Below, piece after piece: positions 12,209-24,833 of a stretch of DNA of 64,000 bases (the stretch's first letter is position 1; every line of letters starts with the position of its first letter). The DNA is taken from NCBI GenBank assembly GCA_035578155.1, contig JAPWDM010000004.1, positions 32,950,387 through 33,014,386 on the forward strand. The letters are read 5' to 3'. Source of the stretch: Brachynemurus nebulosus. Its lineage: Eukaryota > Arthropoda > Insecta > Neuroptera > Myrmeleontidae. The notes under the pieces were generated by a model that saw nothing but the letters and a program-made list of their open reading frames with translations, did no database searches and had not been told where the DNA came from. A program made the position numbers and the translations under genes.

Positions 12209-12330
12209 TATTAAAAATAAAAGAAAATCGCTCAAACAAGCTGCTGAATATTTCTGTGTTCCCAAATCGACCTTGCATGATAGACTCAAAAGCAAAATTC
12301 ATTTAAATCCAAAATGTTTTATTTCATCCG
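12209..12330 (+). pseudogene. pogo/Tigger-like transposase, HTH fragment (3' piece)
   Basis: In frame after the hAT duplication the sequence reads KRKSLKQAAEYF, then VPKSTLHDRLKSK. This is the psq/CENP-B-type helix-turn-helix of pogo/Tigger transposases, with the diagnostic (L)(K)xAAxxFxVPxSTLxxR pattern. It continues the frame of the fragment at 9075-9154. Downstream the frame degenerates, and no DDE catalytic domain follows before 12.7 kb. Confidence 0.8.
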
Positions 12331-12409
12331 TCAAAGGTCATTCGCTGATGCAGATATTTATAAAACATATATTTATCTTTTAGCGAATTTCCAGATTCGA
12401 AATTCAGTT

Positions 12410-12690
12410 ATTTTTATCTTTTTGTGTCCGATTTCACCCATATACATGACTGAATGTGATTTATATTGCCAATAAAGCACTTTCCAGATTCGCCCCACAC
12501 ATAGGGACCAATCCGGACACTATATAACAAAAAAAAAAAAAAAAAAAATGTTGCAGTACCAATTTTGATATTTTTATTACTGTACTATATGCTAGTGATA
12601 TTAAAGCATTTAAATTATTTTTTTAGAATTTTTTAGATGAACTCTCAATTCATTGCCAAAAAACTGAAAAAATCGTCCAGATTCGTCCCA
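12410..12690. repeat. Reiterated GTCCAGATTCGCCCCA-like motif
   Basis: Copies occur near 12424 (TGTCCGATTTCACCCA), 12482 (TCCAGATTCGCCCCA), 12508 (inverted, CCGGACAC) and 12672 (GTCCAGATTCGTCCCA). The cluster follows the pogo-like HTH remnant and probably marks the subterminal part of that element. The element ends were not located. Confidence 0.5.
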
Positions 12691-13164
12691 ACTGATGGTA
12701 CCATAGAACGGAGTTGAGTCGACCACAATGTCAAGATATTTTCTAAAATTCCACAAATAGATATATCGTTTCAAATTACGTTTGTCTTGTTCAAAATAAT
12801 ATTATTAAAGGGAAAAATTTTTATTAGTTTATTTTAAAAATATTATTTGTAATATTGCCTAACTTTTGGGGTTTTTCACCCTAAAAGAGACTTTTACTCA
12901 AGATAAACCTTTAAAACTATGAAAAATATGGTCATACAGATACAGGACATTCTAGTGTTACTTATTAAGAAACAGTTATATTTTAAATATAAATAAATTA
13001 GTAAAACCTGCTTTGAATCGGACACTCCACCCACGGTTTCGGTGAACATGGTCATTTGATGCTTAGTGCTTCTAGACAGTTGCTTGTTTCAAGTGTTGCT
13101 TTGTATGTAGCAACCTGGTAAGGACAGTATGATTCCGCTTTTTCACTTTTGTTAAGCTATTGAA
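12691..13164. other. No recognisable feature
   Basis: Mixed composition. A stray GGACAC motif near 13020 resembles the reiterated motif just upstream. No gene or terminal repeat was found. Confidence 0.4.
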
Positions 13165-13290
13165 ACTCCCACTTACCTAAAGCATACACTACACTGCTCA
13201 CGATGTTGCCTGAAGTTGACCAAATACAAGAGTGTAGAAAGTCACTTCCTGTTTTATTGTCTTGCCTCAGCCAACTTTCACTCCGGGTCA
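13165..13290 (-). repeat. Dispersed repeat R1, copy 2
   Basis: The reverse complement matches the first 170 bases of the window (AGTGACTTTCTACACTCT, then CTTCAGGCAAC). Flanking DNA to about 13560 has a less AT-biased composition than its surroundings and may belong to the same unknown repeat. The open frame at 13216-13401 crosses it and has no recognisable motif. Confidence 0.6.
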
Positions 13291-15292
13291 ATTCTTTTTC
13301 CAAGTCAAGCGGTCGGAAGTCCGAACACGAAACAATTCACTATAATACTGCTTGGTTTACTTCGCTTACTTGAGCATGCATTCAAATACGTTCAGATTTA
13401 GACGTCTTCGATTGTACATGCATATCCATATAGTCTACATCGCTGAGATCCTGTCAAAGTTCTATCAGTGTATGGTGATGTAACTTGGACCTGGGTCAAG
13501 TTCGCTGAGAGAATTGGCAAGGAACTATGACTAAGAGTGTAGTGGTTGCATAATAAAAACCAAAAAAAGTTCATTTAAGTAGGAGTAAACATTTAACTGT
13601 TAGTTGTCGAGTAGTTGAAGTAAAAAAATTTGCCCACTAGAGCGGAAACCTATGAATTACCCTGCGAGGCAAAATTTTACGTTGTGACCTACACCAATCT
13701 AATACTGGAAAATAATTGTCAGACGTAGAAACTGTATAAAACATAAAAGACTAAACTAATTAGAACACGTAAAAGAAACAGCTATACTCAAGATTTTGTT
13801 GAAAGATCGTCTGATCTGGAAGGTCTTCCTCAATCTTTATTTAAGTTTAAATTTCTCCATAATGCTTGAAACTTGACTTTTACTTTGATCTTTTGATAAC
13901 TAATTTTTTTTTACATAAAATGTAGTAGTAGGAAAAACAATTTCTTCTTTTTTCTTTTTTCTGTATTAAGAAAAGTCAAGGAACTTTTCCAACATAAAAC
14001 AATTTTCTCTAAAATAACTGAAATGTCTGTACGAATTGTTTTTAATATTTCATTATCAACAAGAGAATACCTATAGAACTTGAAGTATAAGAATTTATTA
14101 TGAGAAAAAATTCTCTTCTTTCATTCGTTCAAAAATACATTTTTACGGTAAGTTTGTTAAATAGAAAAGAATAATATTTACCTGCAAATACGGTAGATAC
14201 CTAGGTGGGTATACAATTTCATGTAAATAATCATTTTAATCAAAAAATATATATCTTCCGTTTGATATTTTCTTATCCCGTGCGCGTATCATGTTCCCAA
14301 TGGAAAGGTACAGTAAAATGAAAATAAACTGCCGTACTAAACTCAACGGAAAATATTTTAAAATACAGTATTCGTATGTTTATTGTTTTGATACGATTCA
14401 TTTATCTAAAGCAAAAGAACACAGAGTGAGGTATGTTTTGTTTTGTCTTCAATTATTTTTCTTCGAATCATCTAAAATTGAGATATTACCTCTTTGCTTG
14501 GCATGACAGTATCGATAGCAGTTGTGCACCCTTTTGTATATATAATTCCTTCATTTTGCTATCCTTTCATGATGTTTATATGAATTTTCGTTTTTCAGAA
14601 AATTCTTATATAATAATAAAATGGAATTTTTGAATAATATTTATATTTTTCCAACAACAGTGAATATATTTAAATAAACATTGGTGGGAATATTGCAAGC
14701 TTACGCAAAAATAAATATGTGATTTTGTTGTATACTTTTTTTCTGATTTTAATATAGTTTCCCAACATTTTTATACATGGAGATTTCAAATTATGTAGGG
14801 ACACGTGCATTATTGTGGGCACCGAAAGCTCTCATTTTTTATAAAGCGAAATTTTGTGATAGGTATAAATGACAATTTTTAGTAAATTAGTACTTTTTAA
14901 TCCGACACTTTTGATATTTTTCCTTCTAAATTATAACCATATCCTACAAACGAGTTAATATGTAAAAGTTTGATTTTATTACACCTAACAGTTTGTTAGA
15001 AATTCGGTAGCATAAAGAAATTTATTATTCAATAAAAAATATACCCAAATAAAACTAGAATCATTTGAATATTAATCTCAATCAGTGTTGGGCCAGATAT
15101 CAAAATATATTATTACCTAGATAACAGATACCATACAACCTAATTTAAAATATCTAGATAAAGATAATGGATAGTTCAACCGTCATCTAGAAGAAATATT
15201 TATAAAAACCATACTCTGGCTTTAGTTTACTATTTTAATGATCACATCTAGCTCTAGGTACTTTTTATAATGGAGGTTAGTTAAATGAAAAA
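13291..15292. other. No recognisable gene
   Basis: 13291-13560 is unusually balanced in base composition but gives no recognisable protein on either strand. 13560-15290 is AT-rich. A lone hAT-like terminus, CAGTGTTGGGC, is visible at about 15085 with no partner found. Confidence 0.4.
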
Positions 15293-16226
15293 GCAATACA
15301 GTGTTCCTTCTCAATAGTTCCGCAAAATGAAACGAGGGGAATAGCTTTTCCAGGAATTGTTGTTCCCCCACCGAATTCCAATTGCTCGCTAGCAAGATAA
15401 TAAATTTCTTTATGTCTAAATTCAGAAATTGTAGTTCAATAATTTATGATTGTGTCAAAATTGAAAATTTTTCCAGGAGCGTCAAGACAAGTACGGGGGT
15501 CTAAAAATAATAATATAACTTAAAAATTTAAATTAATATTTATATAACCATGTAACGAAACTCTAGTGGTTTACGTTTAACATATGTATAGATATGCTGG
15601 TATGCATAATTGTACTATATGAGTATAATGTACCTGTGTACGGTATTGGACTTACAGTTAGGTATAATTACTTAATGGTATATCATTTTCATTATAATCA
15701 TCTATTTATGTACGCAGTTAACAAGTTTATTTTATTTTTTTTTTATTTATTTTTAAAATCTAATTATTAATTAAAAAGTATTGACTATTGTATAATCTTT
15801 TTTTTTTTACTGATCAAATATGTATCTCCTCATAAAATTTTGTAAGAATACGCTCGCATCTCTAAATGTATTTTTCTAATTTAATTTTTATACCTGCATG
15901 CATAACACCGATATATGTCACATAATAATTTATGTCTATCTGTTTACATAATGAGGACACTAATTGATACATATCAGTGAAACAGTGGAACAGTATAAAC
16001 AATGGTGATCAGTTAGTCGGATAATGATGTTACAAACTTAAATTGTCTTACTATATTTATTCAATTTAGGTAATTTTTCTTTCATTTAATATAAACAAAA
16101 CATTTTTAGCTCTTATGAAATAAATATTATAATAGGTGGCAATGTGGGGGTAACGCTCGAGTCTCAAACTGGGGAAGCGGAACTATTGAGAGCGGAAATA
16201 TTCAGAATGCCCACTGTATTGGATTA
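15293..16226. mobile_element. Terminal-inverted-repeat element, CAATACAGTG ends
   Basis: The left end (from about 15293) carries CAATACAGTG and CTCAATAGTTCCGC. The right end (16179-16226) carries the inverse of both, with about 15 extra bases between them. No clear target duplication was seen. The interior is AT-rich and non-coding. A non-autonomous DNA transposon is inferred; superfamily unknown. Confidence 0.55.
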
Positions 16227-17433
16227 AAATAAAAAGAATAACTTAAATTATTTTTTACATTCTTGAAAATATAATAATGCCACATAAGTAACCATACTAT
16301 AAGTTCTATAAATATATAATAGTGAAAAATATGTTGATAATGCACTTGATGCAGGAGCTTGCAAAGGATTTTGCCATCTTATTATGTCTATAAAGAGAAA
16401 GTCTTTAAGAATATCTGATTACGGCTGTGGCTTGTTGGCCCTCTTACATTGGCTTTGTATTTACTAGTTTATGTAGGTATTATAATTGTGTATATAACCA
16501 CTAATTTTAAACTCAATGAGTGTATTTCTCAGTGAATGTATTTTCATGCATAAACTTTGGCAAGTAGTTTTATTTCAAGTTGATGACATTTTTCACACCA
16601 TTTCAAAGTGGCCAGTCAAAAAATTAAAAATTATAAATTTTATGGCCATTATAAAAAAAAGAAAAAACATACAGGAAAGTGAAAAAATGAGTAAAAAACT
16701 AAAATTAACACAAGAGAATTTCTTATATTCATTTTTATTATTAAGCACAATTTATTAAATTATTAAACAATTTATTAATTTTTATTATTAAACAATTTTT
16801 ATTATTTTTATTATTAAATTTTTGATTATTTAACAATTTATTATTTATTTAATATATATTATATATTATATTAGTAGTATATATATTAGTAGTTATATAG
16901 TATATATGTGTATGTATTAAAAAAAAAATTTTTAAAAATTTAAAAAAAAAAAAATTACTAGTTAAATAATTTTAAAAAAATTTACGAATTTATTATTTAT
17001 TAAAAAATATTCGAAGTTATTTACGACAGTTTAATACATATTATATATTATATTAGTAGTATATGTATCAGTAGTTATATTAATTATGTAGTATATATTA
17101 CCTAATTTATTTACATTATTTAAGTTTAATTACGTTTTTGGAGCTGCCAGGAGACTGAGATCAGGAGACTGAGAATTCTTCAATATTCTTTAAAAATCGG
17201 CTAAATAACGTTTTATAAAAATAAAAAAAAAGAAAATAACAGGTCCGCTATTCCAATACAACATATTTACAACTGATACAACTGAAAAATTTCTTATATC
17301 CACAGTATTTTTCACGAAGATGCTGACCAGGATACTGAGAAATTGACTGGATCGAGTACGATCTCACTTACAATGTTAACTGAATTAATTGATACAACCT
17401 CAAATTAAGTAAAACATGTACTTTATTTTATTA
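16227..17433. other. Very AT-rich, low-complexity tract
   Basis: 16740-17120 is nearly pure A/T with imperfect TTATTAAACAATTT and TATATTAGTAG repeats. Short GGAGACTGAGA repeats occur near 17150-17180. The 80-codon frame at 16516-16758 has no recognisable motif. Confidence 0.5.
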
Positions 17434-18741
17434 CTAGCCATACCCGCGACGTCGTTCGCGCAAGGCATTGTTATAGACTCAATGAGAAGTTAATAAGTGT
17501 AATAATTATACAGAACTTGCAAAGAATAATAATTTTTGTGTAATGCATGCACATGCTCAAAATGGCTTTTCTATGTTCCCGTGGGAATGAAGAATTTTCC
17601 CGGAGTAAAAAGTATCTTAAATGTTGATCCAAGTAATGTATTATAATCACACCAAATTTCATAAAAATCCGTCCAATAGTTTTTGCGTAATACATGCACA
17701 TGCACAAAATGGTTTTTCTATTTTCCCGTGGAATGAAGCGTTTTCTCGGAGTAAAAAGTATCTTAAATTTTACCCTAGGTAATAAGTTATCACCACACCA
17801 AATTTTATTAAAATTCGTCCAATAGTTTTTGCCTAATGTGTGCACATGCTCAAAATGGTTTTTCCATTTTCCCGTGGGAATGGTAAATTTTTCCGGAGTA
17901 AAAAGTATTTTTTATAACACCCGCTTCTAAAGTTCAATATTCGAGCGTTGTTTAGTGGGCGTAAAAAGCACTTTTCATATCATTGTAAAACAAACGACAG
18001 TAATTGTGCGCGAAAGTGCAACTGTGCGTGAAAGTAGCTAAAATTATGCGAGAAAATAAAGATATTCATTTGTCAATGATAATCATATCCAAATTAAACA
18101 TGGAAACGATCAACAAATTAATAAAAAAAATAAAAACGATCTACAAATTAATAAAAAAAATTTTTTTTTCATATAACATTATAAAATAAAATTAACTCTA
18201 CTATTTTTTAAAATTACTTAAAAATAATTAATTCTTTTCTTTCTATTAAACTTTAGAAGCTGTCGTTATAAAAAATTATGTTCGATACGTATGCGTAAAG
18301 TGAGGTATCCAATAGACTTAAATTGGGGCACTCGCTAAAGGGACTGACGCATACTCAACGAGATCTCGTGCGCTTACGCCCACTCGCCTGACGGCTCGTG
18401 GGAGTATACAGCGCACTCGATCTCGTTGTGCATGCATCAGTCCCTTAGACTCGTGCCCCAATTTAAGCCTACTAGAATACCTCTCTTTACGCACATGTAT
18501 CGAAAATAACTATTAGATGTTGATAATAAGTTATCATCACATCAAAGTTCATTAAAATCCGTTCAGTAGTTTTTGCGTGATGCGTGAACAGACAGACAGA
18601 GAGACAAACAGACAGATAAAAATTCTAAAAATCACTGTTTGGGTATCTACATCGATAACTATTTAGAGTACCAGTACAATTTTCAAAAAATATTCCATGT
18701 ACAGAAATGGTCTCGTTACAATTTTATTGTATGTATATAGA
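17434..18741 (-). mobile_element. Larger Helitron with 145-bp tandem triplication
   Basis: On the minus strand the 3' end is GGGTATGG CTAG|T at 17434, preceded by hairpin CGCGA-ACGACG-TCGCG. The 5' end is A|TCTATATACATACAATAAAA at 18741, resembling the start of the Helitron at 3902. A (GTCT)n-type run and the ACGGATTTTAATGAA phrase are near 18550-18625. Three tandem copies of a unit of roughly 145 bp, each with a CAAAATGG / CCCGTGG block, occupy about 17540-17920. No Rep/helicase coding remains. It contains the palindrome at 18278-18508. Confidence 0.8.
18278..18508. mobile_element. Palindromic MITE nested in the Helitron
   Basis: The arms read CGATAC, ATGCGTAAAG, GAGGTAT, then AAATTGGGGCA at the left, with their inverse at the right. 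The inner part is comparatively GC-rich (GGGACTGACGCAT ... ATGCATCAGTCCC). The target duplication was not resolved. Confidence 0.7.
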
Positions 18742-19789
18742 TATTTCAGTTAACTACTATGACAAAAGGTGATTTAATCGGAATATAAATTTATTATATT
18801 TTTTAAGTGTTTTGGTTTGATAGGAGAATGATGCAAAGTTCGGAAGACAAAATTCAATAGAATATTTCTTAAAGAAAATATAAAAAAATTCAAAAATTAT
18901 TTATACAATAAAAAAGTACCAATATTATAGATTACTACTGCGGTGTAAATTTTTTTATACATTCAGAAAAAATAATTATTTAGTCTGCAATGTTTTACTT
19001 TGGAGAGGAAAGATACCAGGAGACTGAGAATTTTACATTTTAAGTGTCATTTTTTATAAAAAATATATTTCGAAACCGGGTTATTTTGAGTGACTAGTTT
19101 GATGTAGTAATGGTTTACAGTTTCCATCTAGAAAAAATGTATTTTTCAAAATATTAATATACAAAATGAGTTGGGTCGTCCAGAATTCCCTCGTTTGTAG
19201 AACTACCCATATACATATATGAATGTTCCATGGCACAGTCCATTTTATAAAATATTCAGTTTAATTTAATATTTAATACTCATTAGAGATTTCTTTAAAT
19301 AGGTTACTGAACTTTAACCTAACAAAACATAAAATTCATTTTTTTCATCATCTTTTTCGTATGTTTAAAAAAAAATGGAAAATGAGCAGCTACTAACATC
19401 GTAAATGAAAATTATAATGTTTATGATTATTTTCAACAAAATAAATTTAATAATTTATATTCAAATTTTATCCACCATGAAAAGAAAAAACGTTGTCGTC
19501 TTCTGTAGGAATAAGTAATTTTCATCTTTATTTTATATTTTCATGCTTTTTTGCCACGTGGAAAAAAAGGATTTTAACTTTTTTCCGTAGAAATAATTTT
19601 CATTTTTTTGATATTCAAGTATATTTTAAATAATTATTTCATAATATTTACATATATTTTTAAAAGTATTTTATATTCTTAAGAACATGAAGAAATAAGT
19701 CGCAAAACTGAAACTCAAAAATTACATTCAAGCGAGAATATAAGGGGTGATGGTGTGAATTATGACCTCCTTGAACGGAGATAAATACG
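18742..19789. other. AT-rich, no recognisable feature
   Basis: No paired repeats, and no credible coding frame. Confidence 0.5.
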
Positions 19790-20380
19790 AATCTTATCAT
19801 GGTTTATTTCATTACGTTATGAGGTTTACAAAAAGTTTTCAATTGCTCAAAAACCGTACATAAAATGATAGAATGATGAAATCGGGAACGAATTATAGGT
19901 TTTTAAAACGTTTTTTCTTATTTTTACCAAAATTAAGCTTGATGAATCACTAGAAGAAGTATTCCTGTCAAATTAGTCATATTTCTAAACGAAGTTCTCT
20001 TATTTTGAGAGGAAAAATGAAAAATTCATACCAAAATTATCTTAATTCAGCTGTTTGTCCTAGTTCAGATCACTTCCATGAAGTTTGACTTGAAAAAAAA
20101 GGATTTTTTTAGCTTGTTGACGTTAAGTTCACAAAAAGGTTTCAAAGTCTTAGAAACAGTAAATTCTATGATAGAATGAAAAAACTGCGAGCAATTATAA
20201 GTTTCCGAAGTCATCCTTTTGATTTTTATCCAAATTAATAATGTAGAACCATTACAAAAAAGACTTCTGCCGAATCGCTTATTATTAAAAAGAATTTCAT
20301 TAATTGCATAGTAAAAACAAAAAGTTTACCCTTAAGTTATCCTAATTCCGCTAATCGCTCCAATTCAAATCACTTTATAA
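19790..20380. repeat. Diverged two-copy tandem duplication, about 300-bp unit
   Basis: The stretch from about 19815 (TTATGAGGTTTACAAAAAG, then ATGATAGAATGA and GAACGAATTATAGGTTT) recurs from about 20120 (TTGACGTTAAGTTCACAAAAAG-type start, then ATGATAGAATGA and GAGCAATTATAAGTTT). Blocks keep their order but are heavily diverged. No ORF. Confidence 0.5.
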
Positions 20381-22743
20381 AAAATACACTATTCTTTATT
20401 TGACGGCGTTTACTAAAATTTTTAATCATAGTCGATATTGTTAAAATTTAGGAACTGAATCCGCCTCTATTATAGTACATAATCTACTATAAAAAAATAT
20501 TTTCTTTTCTTTTTTTTTGAGAGGTGCTTTTTTAGATGACAAAAGGGAAAAATAAAATGAAAAGAAACTCACAAAAATAATAAATTTTGGTAAGTGTTAG
20601 AAAGAAAATTTATAATAAATAATAATAAATTATAATTGTTTAAAATTATAATAATTTTAAATAATTTTGTATCAAATTGTTTCAGCTATGTAGGAAATTA
20701 ATAGGTTGAAAACTTTTTAAAAATAATCCAAATATTTACATACAAAATTTTAAATTTTAACACATTCCTAATTCATATTATTAAATTTAATATCGATATA
20801 CAAGTACATAAGTATCTATATTCAGTTAGCAATAAAAATATGAATATCCTAAGAATATTTGGACAACATTTAAAAAAAAAACAACTTTTATTAATTTTTC
20901 TTGGGATTTCTTTTTTAAAGAATGATGTTAAATTGACATACACAATATCATCTGTTAATTTAGAAAAGTTGTATCTAAATATTAAAACCTTATTAGAAAT
21001 TTTAATTCTGTTGATTGTCAACAAAATTTAGGATTCACACCTCAAATTAACTGTCCAGTTTTAAGACTTTATGCTTTAAATTACAATTTTGAGCAAAAAC
21101 AGGTAAACTAGCATTTTTCATGTAGTTTTTATATACATATGCTATTCAAATTTTAATATACCACAGTATATCCACCCTATTTCAAAATTTACCTCCAATT
21201 TTACCTGAGCAGCCCCTCCAGTAGGTCCGACCCTGGATTTATAAACATCATTTGAAAGTTCTCTAAAAATAAAGTGTTGTACCAATTTAAGTTTTTCTCT
21301 ATCTGCCGTAGTTTTCAAGTAATCATGCAAAATTTAAATTTTACTCTCACTTTGAGGGATGTTTTCATCCCTTAAATGGCTACTGTGGCAGATAAAAGAA
21401 AACACGGGTCCTTATACTACACATACACCAAGTTTTATCAAAATTGTGAATTGACAGTTGAGAATCTTTCCTTGTAAGTTCAAATATCAAATCATCTTGG
21501 ATGCCAACATTTATTTCAATACATAATTAATAACGTCAGTAATAATAATCAAGGTATAAATAAATAAAGATAAAAAAAAAGTATTTTTCAAAATTTTGCC
21601 CAAATACTTTTGTTACTAATGTTATGTAATACATATGGTAAATGAGAGTTCCTTTCCTAAAATATACTGACTTAATTTAATAAATTTGTTAGAAATTATT
21701 TAGATTGTATTACATAGAATCTTACTGACTCAATTCATTGAAATTTACTACTATTTTTGTTTTTTGTTTTGTTTTGTTTTTTTTTTTTTATTATTATTTT
21801 TTGATAAGAAAGAATTTTTTTCAAGGAAGTGATAAAATAATATTATTTTTACTTAATCTAAATGGAAAGCACCGTTTAAATTGAATTATTATTTTTCCGC
21901 AAAAAAAATGAAATTTATTTTTGGATATTTTTTTTTATATCAGGGTGAAAATCAACATAAACAGCACATTATATTTTTATTTTATATATAATATTATTTC
22001 TTGGAATTGTCGTCTATATATAGGTAAATAAATCAAGTTGGGATTATTTTATAAAAGTAATCTAACGTTTAGGACCAAAGTGATAAATATTAAGAAAGCA
22101 AAAATGTGGAAAATTATATTTAACTCTGCTAGGATATTATCTTAAATGTTGTAATTTATAATCAAATATCATCTACTGTGAAAGAATTTTATTTTTAATT
22201 TACATAAGAGATTACAGTGTATTATTTTATAGAATGATCGTTCAAATTTCTGTTTTTAAAATAAAGTACTGTAATTTCAATTTGTAAACAAAAAAAAAAA
22301 AAGAAACTATGTTTCTTTGGGGCAAAATTATTTATGGTCTATTTCAGTTAAATTTAACCATGCTTCGTAACTTTGAATTTAAATAATTTCCGTTTTCTTG
22401 GCTTTATCTCTTTTATTATTGCATTTATGTAAATTTTAAATTTGTCGTTTATTTTAAATACAATAAAAATATAAAAATCAGTTTTGTAGTTGTACACTAA
22501 TTAGTTTCGTATTCATATCCTTCAACCAAGATACAAATTATTCTATCATTTATTGTAAACCATATAAATATCTCTACTAAATTTTATTGAGATCGGTTCA
22601 GTAGTTTTGATACTAATTAATTTAGTATTCACTTCACAGTTTGTCTAAAAGTGTCTAAGGAAATTATAGCGCTGGAATTTGTTAATTGTATTTTAAGAAA
22701 CATCAAACTCATACTTTTCCTAAATCCTAAATGCAACTATATA
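20381..22743. other. AT-rich, no recognisable gene
   Basis: 21180-21400 is of more normal complexity and may be a single-copy-in-window interspersed repeat. The rest is A/T runs. 22560-22610 has a GATCGGTTCAGTAGTTTTG phrase typical of arthropod interspersed repeats. Confidence 0.4.
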
Positions 22744-24831
22744 CAGGCTGTCCCAAAAGTCAACGATATCCCTTGGAGGGATGAGAGACCAGCTCGAGCC
22801 TGACCAGAATATCAAAATATTGTCTGGTAAAATATCGCTGGTTTCCAAGATATTGACACTTTTATGAATTTTGGGAAGATCGACAATTTTGATCAGATTT
22901 TCAAACACCACAGCCGGAAGACTAGATTTTCTGAATTCTAATTTTTATTACGCAACCCTGAAGAGTCCTTTTGTAAGTCACAATCCAAAATAAAGACCTA
23001 CTAATAGACCTACTATCTTGGGAAAAATAAATCTTTTTTGCCGATTTATAAATAATTTTTTTTTTTTTTTATGAGCTAAGTTTGACTCTTCATGCTATAA
23101 AAGAAATGTACCACCTTACCCGGGCAAGTTATGTTAAAAGATTACTCATTTTTTGTAGTTTTTAAAATGGTCTAAAATTTGCTTCGCTTTACTTTAGAAA
23201 AAAAGATATTGCTATTTTACTGCAAAAAAATGTAATTTTGTAATTATTTCAATAATTACTTTCAAATTATTTCAGTTACTTGCAGAGACTTTTATGCGTA
23301 CGTAAACCGAAGATAGATGATGACCGAAGACAGAAAGTGTCAGGTAGTAGATTTACATTGGTTAGAGTGAGAGAGATAGTGACAGCTAAAAAAAAAATAG
23401 GAATTTGAATGAAAATATTTATTAAATTAAAGTAGGTACAGATATTTATTTGAAATTAAACATGACATTGGAAATCAACGAATGTGTTCAAATTGTCTAC
23501 CGCCAAGTCGAATGTGGGCGCGGTATCTTTTTGAAAAAGATCTTTTTATTCGTCTTGCACATTTTGCAACATTTAGGTATCGTGCACAATCATTAATGCG
23601 ATGTCTTAGCTCATTTAAATTATTTATTGGTTTTGCATAGACTTTCTTTTTTAAGCAATCCCAGTAAAAAAAAGGCTAGTGGATTTAAATCCGGAAACCG
23701 AAGTGGTCACAATACGGGACCAAGACGACCGATCCATTTCTGAGTATAAGCTTGGATTGAAAAAATTTTTAATTCGTATACATAACGAGCTGGACAGCCA
23801 TCATTTTGAAACCACCTTACTCCACGTGTGGCCAAAGGAATATTTTCTAAAAGGTTAAAGTTCATTTTCTAAAAAATTGTGATAAATTTCTCCAGATTTC
23901 CAATCAATTTAAATGGACCTATTATTTCGCCGCTCAATGTTCTGATTCACAGATTTACCTTAAAGTGATATTGTGCCTTCTTCTCGTAACTGAATGTGAG
24001 TTTTCGATGGCATAACTATGAAGATTTTGAATCTGTGAATCCATCCTTTTTAAACGTGCCTTCATGCGTCCATAAAATTTTAGCTAAGAATTCTGGGTTT
24101 TTTCTGAGTTTTTGTAACATACTTCGGCAAAATTTGACATGATCACGAGAAAGCAATATCTGCACATCAATATAAATATACTACCTGTCCACTTTCTGTC
24201 TTCGGTCATCATCTATCTTCGGTTTACGCAGGCATAAAAGTGTCTGCAAGTAACTAAAACAATTTGAAAGGAATTATTGAAATAATTTCCATATGACATT
24301 TTTTTGCAGTAAAATATTATAGCAATATCTTTTTTTCTAAAGTAAAGCGAAGCAGCTTTTAGACCATTTTGAAAACTACAATAAATAAGTAATCTTTTAA
24401 CATAACTTGCTCGGGTAAGGTGGTACATTTCTTTTACAGCATAAAGAGTCAGACTTAGCTTATAAAAAAAAAAAAAATTATTTACGACTCGGCAAAAAAA
24501 ATTTATTTAAGAAGAGTTAAACTTAGCTCATAAAAAAAAATTATTTTACTCGGCAAAAAAGATTTATTTTTTCCAAGATTATAGATATATTGCCCTTACT
24601 TTAGATAGATTCTTCACGGTTGCGCCATAAAAATTAGAATTCAGAAAATTTAGTCTTGCAGCTGTGGTACTCGAAAATCTGATCAAAATTGTCGATCTTC
24701 CCGAAATTCATAAAACTGTCAATATCTTGAAAACCAGCGATATTTTACGTGACAATATTTTGATATTTTGGTCAAGCATGAGCTGGTCTATCATCCCTTC
24801 AAGGGATATCGTTGACTTTTGGAACATCCTG
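22744..24831 (-). mobile_element. Tc1/mariner-type element with about 600-bp inverted repeats
   Basis: The ends read CAGGCTGTCCCAAAAGTC (left) and the inverse of CAGGATGTTCCAAAAGTC (right), flanked by TA (22742-22743, 24832-24833). Inverted arms extend from 22744 to about 23337 and from about 24188 to 24831, including GATAGATGATGACCGAAGAC at the inner edge of the left arm. Between the arms lies a decayed minus-strand transposase. The open frames 22720-22911 and 24664-24885 are arm translations. Confidence 0.9.
23478..24165 (-). pseudogene. Decayed mariner-like DDE transposase
   Basis: Minus-strand fragments fall in the canonical order of insect mariner-like transposases. VKFCRSMLQKL and NPEFLAKILWTHEGTFKKDG lie near 24130-24040 (family pattern ILWTDEATF). 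GEIIGPF is near 23930, LLENIPLATRGVRWFQNDGC then PARYVYELK near 23850-23780 (family WFQQDGAPAH). LRFPDLNPLAFF and LKKKVYAKP follow near 23700-23640, and LGGRQFEH (family GGHFEH) near 23490. Internal stops and at least one frame change disable it. The first catalytic Asp of the WTDE motif is read as His (WTHE), so activity would be lost even without the stops. Confidence 0.85.
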
Positions 24832-24833
24832 TA

